A stretch of DNA of 64,000 bases, taken from Alphaproteobacteria bacterium. Its GTDB lineage: Bacteria; Pseudomonadota; Alphaproteobacteria; Rhodobacterales; Rhodobacteraceae. Of this stretch, positions 10,124 through 19,398 are shown piece after piece (position 1 is the stretch's first letter; each line of letters opens with the position of its first letter). Position numbers and translations under genes: made by a program. The stretch is taken from the NCBI GenBank assembly GCA_030433335.1, contig JAUILL010000020.1, positions 1 through 64,000 of the forward strand, given 5' to 3'. The notes below the pieces were generated by a model. The model saw only the letters and a program-made list of their open reading frames with translations, did not search any database and had not been told where the DNA came from.

Positions 10124-10322
10124 GGGCTTCCGCTCCTTGCAGGTAATCTGGGTTTGGGGCGGAGTCATATCCAAGGGGCCGCGCAGGAGCAATCAAAGAA
10201 AGGCAGTTTGCCTGTTCAATTCGATTTCTCTTTCGGGAGCTTCCTCACGCAGCACATCCGGCTTGCCTTGACACCCAACCGCAGGCTCGGGTTTATGAGC
10301 AGGTTTGTTGACGGAAGCGCGC

Positions 10323-10925
10323 ATGCCATACAATTTGCCTTATGTTGCACCCGGTCAGGTGGTCGGATTGCTAGGTGGGTCATTCGACCCTCCGCATCAG
10401 GGGCATGTGCAGATCACGCGCGAAGCCATCAAGCGGTTCGCACTGGATCAGGTCTGGTGGCTCGTCAGCCCCGGGAATCCGCTCAAAGCACGCGGACCTG
10501 CGCCCATCGCAGACCGGCTGACTGCTGCAAAAACCCTGATGACGCATCCCCGCGTCCACATCACAGACGTCGAGGCCCGCATCGGAACCCGCTACACGGC
10601 CCAAACGCTAGAACAACTGCAACGGCTCATGCCTCATGTGCGCTTCGTCTGGCTCATGGGGGCGGATAATCTGGCGGGATTTCATCGCTGGGATCGATGG
10701 CATGACATCATGAAAATGGTCCCTGTTGGCGTTCTTGCCCGTCCCGGAGATCGCATGTCCGCACGCTTCAGCAAAGCTGCGCGCGTTTTTGACAGAGCCC
10801 GGATTGACGGCCGAGATAGCTTTGTTCTGGGACTGCAGCGTGCCCCGAGTTGGTGCTTTGCCGATATCCCGATGCGAAGTGAATCCTCGACTGCCGTTCG
10901 CAGATCGGGAGGCTGGCCCCAATAG
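10323..10925 (+). CDS. nadD: nicotinate-nucleotide adenylyltransferase
   Basis: [37 protein letters not shown]. Confidence 0.95.
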   Translation: MPYNLPYVAPGQVVGLLGGSFDPPHQGHVQITREAIKRFALDQVWWLVSPGNPLKARGPAPIADRLTAAKTLMTHPRVHITDVEARIGTRYTAQTLEQLQRLMPHVRFVWLMGADNLAGFHRWDRWHDIMKMVPVGVLARPGDRMSARFSKAARVFDRARIDGRDSFVLGLQRAPSWCFADIPMRSESSTAVRRSGGWPQ

Positions 10926-11016
10926 GCCAGTCACATTTCCGTCGGTCAGATAAAATTCACAAGGCAAGCCTCAGTTAAGACTTGTTCGCCTAAACGGCCT
11001 GCGGCTTAGTACAGCC

Positions 11017-12516
11017 ATGGTACACGCTGTTTCTCGTCGCTTCTTTCTCAGCGCTCTTGGCGCAACCGCCCTGCAGAGCGCAACTGCAGACGCGGCCGGT
11101 CTAGTTCAGTCCTTGCGTCCGCAGGTTCGGCCCACAGTCAGCGGCACCAAAGCCGCGATGCCCGCGGCAGATGCTTTGCTCACGCAGTCCGGCGTCTCAG
11201 GGCAGATCATCTATGCAGTGGCTGATGCGCGGACCGGACAGATCCTCGAGGCGAGGGACATCGCTGGCGGCTTACCCCCTGCAAGTGTTACCAAATCGGT
11301 CACCGCCATTTATGCCCTAGAAACTTTGGGCCCTGCCTATCGGTTCCACACCCGCATTCTGGCAGTAGGAACGGTCTCGGGCGGAGTCGTAAACGGGGAT
11401 CTTGTGCTGGCAGGCGGCGGCGATCCGACCCTTGATACAGACGGCCTTGCGGATATGGCGCGTCAACTGAAAGACGCTGGCATTCGCGAAGTGCGCGGGC
11501 AATTTCTGGTTTATGGCGGAGCACTGCCTTTTGAGTCCGAGATCGATAGCGATCAACCAGATTATGCGGGCTATAATCCGACGATTTCCGGCCTGAACCT
11601 GAATTTCAACCGGGTACATTTCGAGTGGCGCCGTGGCGGTCAAGGCTACGCGCTGACGATGGATGCCCGTTCAGAGAATTACCGCCCCGACGTGACGATG
11701 GCCAAAATCAGCGTCGCAAAACGGGATTTGCCGGTCTTTACCTACAAAGACCTCGGGTCCGCAGACGGCTGGACTGTCGCGAGCGGCGCTCTTGGTAATG
11801 GGGGGGCACGCTGGCTGCCCGTTCGCAAGCCAGAGCTCTATGCTGGGGAGGTTCTGCAAACCTTTGCGCGCAGTCAGGGGATCGCTTTGCCTGCGCCAAA
11901 AGTGACACGCACGGCCCCGCGTGGCAGCGTTGTCGCGCAGCGCAGCAGTGCTCCATTGCAAGAGGTCATACGGGACTGTTTGAAATACTCGACCAACCTG
12001 ACCGCTGAGGTCGTCGGGTTGACCGCGAGCATGAAGCGCAGCGGGCAGGTCAGCTCTTTGCGGGCATCCGCGCGCCTGATGACAGCGTGGGCACAGGCAC
12101 GGCTTGGCATGAAGGGATGCCAGTTCGTGGATCACTCAGGTCTTGGCGATAAATCTCGCGTGACGGCCTCGACATTGGCGCAGGCTTATTCCGGCGTGAT
12201 CCATAAAGGCCTCTTACCCCAGCTCATGAAATCTGTGGTGATCCCCGACGCCAAGGGGAAGCCAATCCCTACATCAATCCTGAATGTGCACGCGAAAACG
12301 GGAACATTGAATTTTGCCAGCGGCTTAGGTGGATACATCCGCACGGCAAAGGGCCGTGACCTGACGTTTGCAATCTTCTCGGCCGATCTGCCCAAACGGG
12401 CCAGCCTCACAGAAAACCAGAAAGAGCGCCCGCCCGGTGGGCAGGCGTGGAACCGGCGTGCGCGCGACCTGCAAAAGGCGCTGATCCGGCGTTGGGGCAG
12501 CGTCTACGACGGCTGA
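11017..12516 (+). CDS. dacB: D-alanyl-D-alanine carboxypeptidase/endopeptidase (PBP4 family)
   Basis: PPASVTKSVTAIYAL (SxxK), STN motif KYSTNLTAE, KTGTLNF (KTG); Tat/Sec-like N-terminus. Confidence 0.92.
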   Translation: MVHAVSRRFFLSALGATALQSATADAAGLVQSLRPQVRPTVSGTKAAMPAADALLTQSGVSGQIIYAVADARTGQILEARDIAGGLPPASVTKSVTAIYALETLGPAYRFHTRILAVGTVSGGVVNGDLVLAGGGDPTLDTDGLADMARQLKDAGIREVRGQFLVYGGALPFESEIDSDQPDYAGYNPTISGLNLNFNRVHFEWRRGGQGYALTMDARSENYRPDVTMAKISVAKRDLPVFTYKDLGSADGWTVASGALGNGGARWLPVRKPELYAGEVLQTFARSQGIALPAPKVTRTAPRGSVVAQRSSAPLQEVIRDCLKYSTNLTAEVVGLTASMKRSGQVSSLRASARLMTAWAQARLGMKGCQFVDHSGLGDKSRVTASTLAQAYSGVIHKGLLPQLMKSVVIPDAKGKPIPTSILNVHAKTGTLNFASGLGGYIRTAKGRDLTFAIFSADLPKRASLTENQKERPPGGQAWNRRARDLQKALIRRWGSVYDG

Positions 12517-12957
12517 TCACTCGGTCATATGGCGGGCACGGGCGCCACGCTCAATCGCAGCGGCATGCAGGCGATCGATATTCAACTCGTAGCGCATCTC
12601 TTCGAGCAGACGCAGTTCTGTCTCGTAGAGGTGCCCATCTGCCGCCGCCACATCGCAGGCCAGAGCGTAGGCTGTTTCGTTCAGCTTTTCCGGCAGCGCT
12701 TCGCGGATCAGGCCGAACAGGGCGTCTAAACCATCCTCTTGCTGGAACAGCTCGAACACCAACTGGGTGATGCGCGGAATGCGGTCGGTGTCATATTCGG
12801 CAAAGACCGGTAACATATTGACCGAATTCTGGATTTCCACCAGTTCGGCAGTGCGCATGTCTTCGTCCGAGGCCGAAATCGCCACCATGGTCGCCACGAG
12901 GGCGTCCTGAGCGCTGATGATGTGCTGGACTTCTTCGGTCACGTTCTTTCCTTTCAA
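12517..12957 (-). CDS. TerB-like tellurite resistance family protein
   Basis: 146 aa helical, [22 protein letters not shown] typical TerB-like repeat. Confidence 0.7.
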   Translation of the reverse strand: MKGKNVTEEVQHIISAQDALVATMVAISASDEDMRTAELVEIQNSVNMLPVFAEYDTDRIPRITQLVFELFQQEDGLDALFGLIREALPEKLNETAYALACDVAAADGHLYETELRLLEEMRYELNIDRLHAAAIERGARARHMTE

Positions 12958-13059
12958 ATACGGCCTTGTTTCCAGAGAATATTGACGCCTGAGCCCCCTC
13001 GCAATAGGGAGGGCACAAATGCGCGCGACTATGACGCGCTGTTGATGGAGTTACGGAAA

Positions 13060-14637
13060 ATGTCTGATCTGCGCGAAGCCGCGATGCGTTCGAAAGCCTG
13101 GCCCTTTGAAGAAGCGCGCCGGCTGCTGAAACGCTATGAGAAGGCGCCGCCGGAGAAGGGCTATGTTCTGTTCGAAACCGGCTACGGCCCCTCGGGGCTG
13201 CCGCACATCGGCACCTTTGGCGAGGTCGCTCGGACCACGATGATCCGCCGCGCATTCGAGCTGATCAGCGACATCCCGACCCGTCTGATCTGTTTCTCGG
13301 ACGACATGGACGGCATGCGCAAGGTGCCCGAGAATGTTCCGAACCAAGAGCTACTTCACGCAAACATTCAGAAGCCGCTGACCGCCGTTCCGGACCCGTT
13401 CGAAGAGTTCGACAGCTTTGGCGCGCACAACAACGCGATGCTGCGCCGCTTCCTCGACACCTTTGGCTTCGAGTATGAATTCTATTCGGCGACCGAGTTC
13501 TACAAGTCGGGCCAGTTTGACGAAATCCTGCTACGTGCTGCAGAAAAGTACGATGATCTGATGAAGATCATGCTGAAGTCCCTGCGCGAAGAGCGTGCGG
13601 CGACATACTCGATTTTCCTGCCGATCCACCCCGAAACCGGCCGCGTTCTGTACGTTCCCATGAAGAACGTGGATGCCGTGAATGGCACCATCACCTTCGA
13701 CGATGAAGACGGCAAAGAGTGGACTCTGCCCGTGACGGGCGGCAATGTGAAGCTGCAGTGGAAGCCCGATTTCGGCGCCCGTTGGGCCGCGCTGGACGTT
13801 GATTTCGAGATGTACGGCAAGGACCACAGCACCAACACGCCGATCTACGACGGCATCTGCCGGACCCTTGGTGTGCGTCCGCCCGAGCACTTCACATATG
13901 AGCTGTTCCTTGACCAGAACGGCGAAAAAATTTCGAAGTCCAAAGGCAACGGTCTGTCGATCGACGAATGGCTGACCTATGCCTCGACCGAGAGCCTATC
14001 GTACTTCATGTACCAAAAGCCCAAGACCGCAAAGCGTATGCACTTTGACGTGATCCCCAAGGCGATGGACGAGTATCATCAGCAACTGCGCGCCTACGTG
14101 GATCAGGACGCTGACAAGCGGGTGAACAACCCCGTTTACCACATCCATGGCGGCGACGTGCCCGAGTCGAAAATGGTTGTTCCGTTCTCAATGCTGCTGA
14201 ACCTCGCGTCGGCAGCCGGTGCGCAGGACAAAGAAACCATGTGGGGCTTTATCCGCCGCTATGCGCCTGACGCGACTGCGGAAACCCATCCTGATCTGGA
14301 TGCGGCTGCCGGTTTTGCGGTTCGCTATTACAATGACTTCGTGAAGCCCACGAAGACCTTCCGCGCACCCGATGAACAAGAGCGTGCAGCGCTTGAAGAT
14401 CTGCTGGGTCGCCTGAAGTCGTACGAAGGTGCGAACGACGCCGAAGAGCTGCAGAGCCTCGTGTTCGCGGTTGGCAAAGAGCACAACTTCGAGAACCTGC
14501 GCGACTGGTTCAAGGCGATCTACGAAGTGCTGCTGGGTCAGAGCCAAGGCCCCCGTTTCGGCGGCTTTATCGCTCTGTACGGCCTGAACGAGACCGTTTC
14601 TTTGATCGAACAGGGCCTCGCGGGCGATCTTGGCTAG
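13060..14637 (+). CDS. lysS: lysine--tRNA ligase, class I
   Basis: [13 protein letters not shown] (HIGH-like) and KISKSKGN (KMSKS-like). Confidence 0.95.
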   Translation: MSDLREAAMRSKAWPFEEARRLLKRYEKAPPEKGYVLFETGYGPSGLPHIGTFGEVARTTMIRRAFELISDIPTRLICFSDDMDGMRKVPENVPNQELLHANIQKPLTAVPDPFEEFDSFGAHNNAMLRRFLDTFGFEYEFYSATEFYKSGQFDEILLRAAEKYDDLMKIMLKSLREERAATYSIFLPIHPETGRVLYVPMKNVDAVNGTITFDDEDGKEWTLPVTGGNVKLQWKPDFGARWAALDVDFEMYGKDHSTNTPIYDGICRTLGVRPPEHFTYELFLDQNGEKISKSKGNGLSIDEWLTYASTESLSYFMYQKPKTAKRMHFDVIPKAMDEYHQQLRAYVDQDADKRVNNPVYHIHGGDVPESKMVVPFSMLLNLASAAGAQDKETMWGFIRRYAPDATAETHPDLDAAAGFAVRYYNDFVKPTKTFRAPDEQERAALEDLLGRLKSYEGANDAEELQSLVFAVGKEHNFENLRDWFKAIYEVLLGQSQGPRFGGFIALYGLNETVSLIEQGLAGDLG

Positions 14638-14655
14638 TACTGGCTGAAACCAAAT

Positions 14656-14694
14656 GGCGCGCTACCTCGTCTCTTAGAGGAGAGGAGGCGTGCC
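14656..14694 (+). promoter_or_regulatory. hairpin sequestering the Shine-Dalgarno of the DUF4864 gene
   Basis: GGCGCGCTACCTCGTCTC-tta-GAGGAGAGGAGGCGTGCC, then ATG; 18-position stem with 13 WC pairs, 3 G-U pairs, 2 mismatches. Confidence 0.55.
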
Positions 14695-15096
14695 ATGAAA
14701 ACACTCACGCTTGCGGCGGCACTCTGGCTGGGACTGGCCATGGGTGCGGTCGCGCAATCAAACGATATCCGTCAAACCATCCGCAGCCAATTGGACGCAT
14801 TCAAGTCCGACGATTTTGCGACGGCGTATGATTACGCCAGCCCCACCATCAAAAACGTGTTCCGTAATCCCGAAATGTTCGGCCACATGGTCCAGCATGG
14901 CTATCCCATGGTCTGGCGACCGGGCGCGGTTGTGTTTCTTGATCTCGAGGAGCGGGAGGGGCGCCAGTTCCAACCGGTCATAATCGAAGACCGGTCGGGC
15001 AAAGTGCACGTTCTTGAATACAAAATGATCGAGATCGACGGGCAATGGCAGATCGACGGCGTTCGATTGCTTGACAGCGACGGAGCGATTGCCTGA
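14695..15096 (+). CDS. DUF4864 domain-containing secreted protein
   Basis: 133 aa with signal peptide; DIRQTIRSQLDAFKSDDFATAYDYASPTIKNVFRNPEMFGHMV. Confidence 0.8.
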   Translation: MKTLTLAAALWLGLAMGAVAQSNDIRQTIRSQLDAFKSDDFATAYDYASPTIKNVFRNPEMFGHMVQHGYPMVWRPGAVVFLDLEEREGRQFQPVIIEDRSGKVHVLEYKMIEIDGQWQIDGVRLLDSDGAIA

Positions 15097-15196
15097 CCCC
15101 GAGCGTACGGTCATCCAACATCCGGTTAAGGCGGCATTGATAGTTCCCTACTCCGATGCGTGCGAGATGCGCGCCCTGCGGAAAAAGGGAAAACCC

Positions 15197-17488
15197 ATGA
15201 CGATTGCCTATACCGATCCGGACGAACTGATGCCTGTTGCTTTCGCCGAGGGACTGTCGAACTGGTCATCCGGCGATGGCCTGAGCGGAAGCCAGACATT
15301 GGAAGCGACCGGAGGCGTCTCTCTCATGTCCGGCGATGGCGACTTTGGTGCCTGCCTCGAGATCGTGAAAACCGCGAGCACCCAGCGTGTCCGCTGCATG
15401 ATCCCGACAGAGATGGTGGCAGGGCGATATTTACGTGTCCGCATTCGCATTAAAGCCATTTCCGGCACGCTTCCGGGTGTCCGAGCGGCGGGCACCCCTA
15501 TTGATGGCACAGGCGCTGCGATCAACGGTCTGACAAGCATTGGTCCCTCGAAAACGATCTCTGGCTATGGCGAGATCAAAGAAGTGTCTGGCATCGTCGG
15601 GACCGGCGCCCGAGACGGCGTCGACATGGTATGGGGTGTGGCCGCCGAAGGTGGGCATTTCGGCTTTGATCTTACTGGGGGCAATGGCGGTGTTGTGCGC
15701 ATCGCCGATCTGATTATCGAAGATGTAACCGCTCTGTTTTTGCCGCAACTCATGGGCGCGGTGGATGTCCGAGACTTCGGCGCAGTAGGCGACGGTAGCA
15801 CCGATGACAGCGCCGCCTTCGTCGCAGCGGACAATGCCGCCAAGGGCCGCGCCGTCTACGTCTCTCCAGGTGAATATTTCCTTGGCGAGAGCGTGACGAT
15901 CGACAATCCCGTTCGTGTCGCTGGCACCGTCCAGATGCCCGCAGACGCGGTGCTTATCCTCCAGCGCGATCTCGATCTGCCCACCTATGCGGATATTTTC
16001 GGCTCCGAAAGCGATGGTCTTGCACGAGCCTTCCAAGCGCTTCTGAACAGTGGTACGCATGACTCTCTCGACCTATGCGGCCGCAGTGTGCAACTGTCAG
16101 AGCCTCTGGACATGTCCGCTGCAGTTCCCAATCGGGACAGCTACGCCACCCGCCGTGTTATCAAGAATGGGCAGGTCGAAGCCGCGAACTCATCGAATTG
16201 GGAGGATACTGTCGTCACATCCATTGCGACGTTTGACCCTGCAAACCCGTACTTCCTTGAGAGTGTCGCGAATGTCGCGAACATTCCCGTTGGCGCACTG
16301 GTCGAAGGCGTTGGTGTTGGTCGCGAAGTCTACGTCCGTGACGTCGACGTGGCCTCCAATACTGTCCGCCTGAACTGCCCTCTGTACGATGCTGAAGGCA
16401 CTCAGAATTTTACCTTCCGCCGATACAAATATCTGCTGGATTTCAGTGGCTTCGGGAATTTGGCAAAGTTTGCGTTGTCGGATATCGAGTTCCGTTGCAA
16501 TGGCCGGTCGAGCGGCCTGATGATCGCGCCTGCCGGGATCGGCCTTCATATCCGCGACTGTGTTTTCACGCGCCCGAAAAATCGCGCGCTGACGTCACCG
16601 GGCGAAGGCTGTCAGGGCATGATGGTGGATCGTTGTCAGTTCTTATCGGATGAAAGCCCGCTCACCGTGCCAGAGCGCATCAGTATCGCGATGAATGCCA
16701 CGGGCAACGATGTGAAAATCCGTGACAACCGTTTTGTCCACTTCAAGCACAGCATCGTCTTGGCCGGTGCAGGCAACATGATCTCTGGCAATCACTGGTT
16801 CCAAGGGGACAGCGCCTCGAATGGCATTCGATCCGCCGGCCTGATCCTCAGCAAAACGAATTGCAAAACCACGATCACCGGCAACTACATCGACAACAAC
16901 TACATTCTCTGGGCCAACGAGCACGATCAAGCGCCCGAACAGAGCGACGAATTCTCGTTTGGTGGTCTCACCATCAACGGCAACATCTTTACTGTCAACG
17001 ATGTGTCAGAGGCCTTCCGTTTCTTCATTCTGCGCCCGCACGGAACTGGCCACTTCCTGAATGGTTTGACGATGGGGAACAACGTCTTCCGTGCTCTCAA
17101 TGGCAATATCGATCGCGTCGAAGAGATCGATACGACCTATGCGGAATTGCTGCTAGACCGCAGCTATAACGTCATGGTCCAAGGCAACGTTTTTAACGCT
17201 GTGACCAATCAAATCCGCAATCCTTTGGTTCTAAAGGTAGATCAGAACACAGCGGCATCGGTTTGGACCGCAGAATGTGGGGAGTACCTTCCGTTCAAAG
17301 GTCGGGCGCGATCTGTTGAAAGCGTGATCCCCGAAGGCCCGCTGAAATCTTCGGGCGGAACCGTGACATGGGCGGCGTGCTATGCCGAACCCGAACAGGG
17401 CAGCAACGGCGATCGGGTCAAACTGTATTGGCCAAACGCCTTGAAAGGGCGTGTGACACTGACCACCCGCGTCGACGCCCCCCTGTAA
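15197..17488 (+). CDS. pectate-lyase-superfamily right-handed beta-helix protein
   Basis: VRDFGAVGDGSTDDSAAFVAA (pectate lyase 3 / GH28-like entry motif) followed by beta-helix repeat-like sequence; chosen start MTIAYTDPDELMP. Confidence 0.75.
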   Translation: MTIAYTDPDELMPVAFAEGLSNWSSGDGLSGSQTLEATGGVSLMSGDGDFGACLEIVKTASTQRVRCMIPTEMVAGRYLRVRIRIKAISGTLPGVRAAGTPIDGTGAAINGLTSIGPSKTISGYGEIKEVSGIVGTGARDGVDMVWGVAAEGGHFGFDLTGGNGGVVRIADLIIEDVTALFLPQLMGAVDVRDFGAVGDGSTDDSAAFVAADNAAKGRAVYVSPGEYFLGESVTIDNPVRVAGTVQMPADAVLILQRDLDLPTYADIFGSESDGLARAFQALLNSGTHDSLDLCGRSVQLSEPLDMSAAVPNRDSYATRRVIKNGQVEAANSSNWEDTVVTSIATFDPANPYFLESVANVANIPVGALVEGVGVGREVYVRDVDVASNTVRLNCPLYDAEGTQNFTFRRYKYLLDFSGFGNLAKFALSDIEFRCNGRSSGLMIAPAGIGLHIRDCVFTRPKNRALTSPGEGCQGMMVDRCQFLSDESPLTVPERISIAMNATGNDVKIRDNRFVHFKHSIVLAGAGNMISGNHWFQGDSASNGIRSAGLILSKTNCKTTITGNYIDNNYILWANEHDQAPEQSDEFSFGGLTINGNIFTVNDVSEAFRFFILRPHGTGHFLNGLTMGNNVFRALNGNIDRVEEIDTTYAELLLDRSYNVMVQGNVFNAVTNQIRNPLVLKVDQNTAASVWTAECGEYLPFKGRARSVESVIPEGPLKSSGGTVTWAACYAEPEQGSNGDRVKLYWPNALKGRVTLTTRVDAPL

Positions 17489-18376
17489 TCAATCCGCGAA
17501 AGCGCTGATCCTGTCCTGCCACTTGCGGGGCAGGGTCCCCATGTGTCGCTGTACCGCTTCGTACTGAGGCGCAAGCACTTGAAAGGCAGCTTTCTCCTGC
17601 TCAGGCGTCATTTTCAGTGACTTTCCTTCGTGGTGCCGCACAGACAAATCTGCCGGTACATAGTCCAATCCCGCGAAATCACAGAGCTTGCGAAGACCCT
17701 CTCCATCAAAAATATCTTCGTAGAACAGGGCGAGAAATTTACCCTCTGGCAAAGCGGGAGCTCGTTCAAGGACAGTCGCATAGTCCCCGCGCGCCCGCAT
17801 CTCGGGCAGGTTTTCGTCAATCGCTGATTGTAACAGGTCAGCACACCGTTTATCGAACGATCCACCTTTTTTCGCTTTTTCTGCATTCATCCGGACATGA
17901 CTCCAAAGTCGCGCAACCGGATCGCGCATAAGGTAGAGGAACCTGACATCCTCGCTTACCTTCATCATGCGCCTGTAAGTCTCTTGAGACTGAATTCCGT
18001 ATGACGGCGTAATATCCGCAACGACGGGCTTGCCCGCTCGGCCGGCTTTTAGAAATGAAAAATAGGCGTGATCGCGGTCCCCGTCGTCATCCTCGTTCAG
18101 TACGAGTAGCCAATCCAGCGCGTCGTCAAAGCGCCTCCGCACGCGGTGACGCATAGCGCCCTTGGCCGTCTCGGCGCGTTGGCCCAATTCCTCGGCCTTG
18201 CGGCTGACCTTCTGGCGCTCTTTCTCCAACGCTGCCGGTTCCAGATTGTCGAAGTAATGCAGTTCTTTGCGCGATCTGACGTGGCATTGCGGATGTTCGG
18301 CCAAATAGTGATAGAGCCAAGTCGTTCCCGACTTGGTTGCCCCCAAACCGATCAAGACCGTGGGTTCCTTGCGCAT
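17489..18376 (-). CDS. sulfotransferase family protein
   Basis: 5'-PSB-type loop IGLGATKSGTTWLYHYL and 3' PAPS region YLMRDPVARLWSHVRM. Confidence 0.88.
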   Translation of the reverse strand: MRKEPTVLIGLGATKSGTTWLYHYLAEHPQCHVRSRKELHYFDNLEPAALEKERQKVSRKAEELGQRAETAKGAMRHRVRRRFDDALDWLLVLNEDDDGDRDHAYFSFLKAGRAGKPVVADITPSYGIQSQETYRRMMKVSEDVRFLYLMRDPVARLWSHVRMNAEKAKKGGSFDKRCADLLQSAIDENLPEMRARGDYATVLERAPALPEGKFLALFYEDIFDGEGLRKLCDFAGLDYVPADLSVRHHEGKSLKMTPEQEKAAFQVLAPQYEAVQRHMGTLPRKWQDRISAFAD

Positions 18377-18459
18377 GCTCCGTCCGTTCCACTTTTTGCG
18401 ATATTGTATTGCAAAACGACAAACGGTCAAACGAGCTTACATTCTTTGAACCAGAAACG

Positions 18460-19116
18460 TCAGAAAGTTTGCCACAACAGGATGCCCAAGCGCATATTTC
18501 CCGCGCCCAAAGGTGCATTCGCGCTGATCAGAAAGTCCTGATTGTCCGAGAGTTTGACCCCAGCGACAGCCTCGACACGCCAAATCGCCTCGCCTTGGAC
18601 AAAACTGCCCTGAAGTTGGCCGTACACTTTTGACCAGCCCGTCGGCGACACGCCCATCGTCACTTCCAGTTTGGTGACAGGGATGTCGCCAAGCCTTTGA
18701 CTTCCGCCAACGGTCAACCAACCACCTTCCAGCAGATCCAGCCCGCGCCCCCATGACGCTCCGAGCCGCACGGCCGGCCCCGTCAGATCAAGACCGTAGG
18801 CCATGGTCATCGGATCAACGAGCACCAACCCTTCGGAGCCGGTCTCCATCCCAAAATCCAACGCCATACGCGAACCGCCCTCTAGCGCAAAGGATTTGCT
18901 CGCGAATAACGCGGCGTGACCGTGGAATTGCCAATTCCCATAGGTCTCTATCCCGACGGTCCAATCGTTGCCGATTCCGTGCTCGCCATAGAAGGATACA
19001 GCGGGGTCACCGTTCATGCCCATTGCAGTGAACGTCGTACCTTCGGCGCGCGGCCAAGGGCCCGCGTGCACCGCAGCCGTCATTGCAAAGAAGATCAGGA
19101 TCGCCAGTCGCCACAT
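18460..19116 (-). CDS. secreted, probably outer-membrane beta-barrel protein of unknown function
   Basis: 218 aa; signal peptide MWRLAILIFFAMTAAVHA; alternating amphipathic strands, C-terminal aromatic ...LGILLWQTF. Confidence 0.5.
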   Translation of the reverse strand: MWRLAILIFFAMTAAVHAGPWPRAEGTTFTAMGMNGDPAVSFYGEHGIGNDWTVGIETYGNWQFHGHAALFASKSFALEGGSRMALDFGMETGSEGLVLVDPMTMAYGLDLTGPAVRLGASWGRGLDLLEGGWLTVGGSQRLGDIPVTKLEVTMGVSPTGWSKVYGQLQGSFVQGEAIWRVEAVAGVKLSDNQDFLISANAPLGAGNMRLGILLWQTF

Positions 19117-19398
19117 GACCGCGAGGGTGGCGCGACAAGGTTAATTATCCGCTAACAAATTCGTCAAGTCGCGATGATTTGTGGGGCGCACGCATGCGCC
19201 CCTTCGCAAGTTCTGCGACTTTGCAGAGCGATGGATTTTCGGGCCAGAGGCGGCAAATTGCGCAGGCTTGGCCAGAAACTGCGCACAGCACATCGGTCTT
19301 GCTCCTGCACGTTCATACCTGTGTCACCGATCCGCCTACACTGACGGTGGCGCGTGCGTGAGTCCGGTATGGACGCAAATTTCCAGAGGTTGGGGCAG

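Noticed and set aside
13060-14637. Class I LysRS as a novelty
   Set aside because: Class I LysRS is ordinary in alphaproteobacteria.
15197-17488. Prophage/tailspike interpretation of the beta-helix protein
   Set aside because: No capsid, terminase, integrase or lysis genes nearby; flanked by ordinary chromosomal genes.
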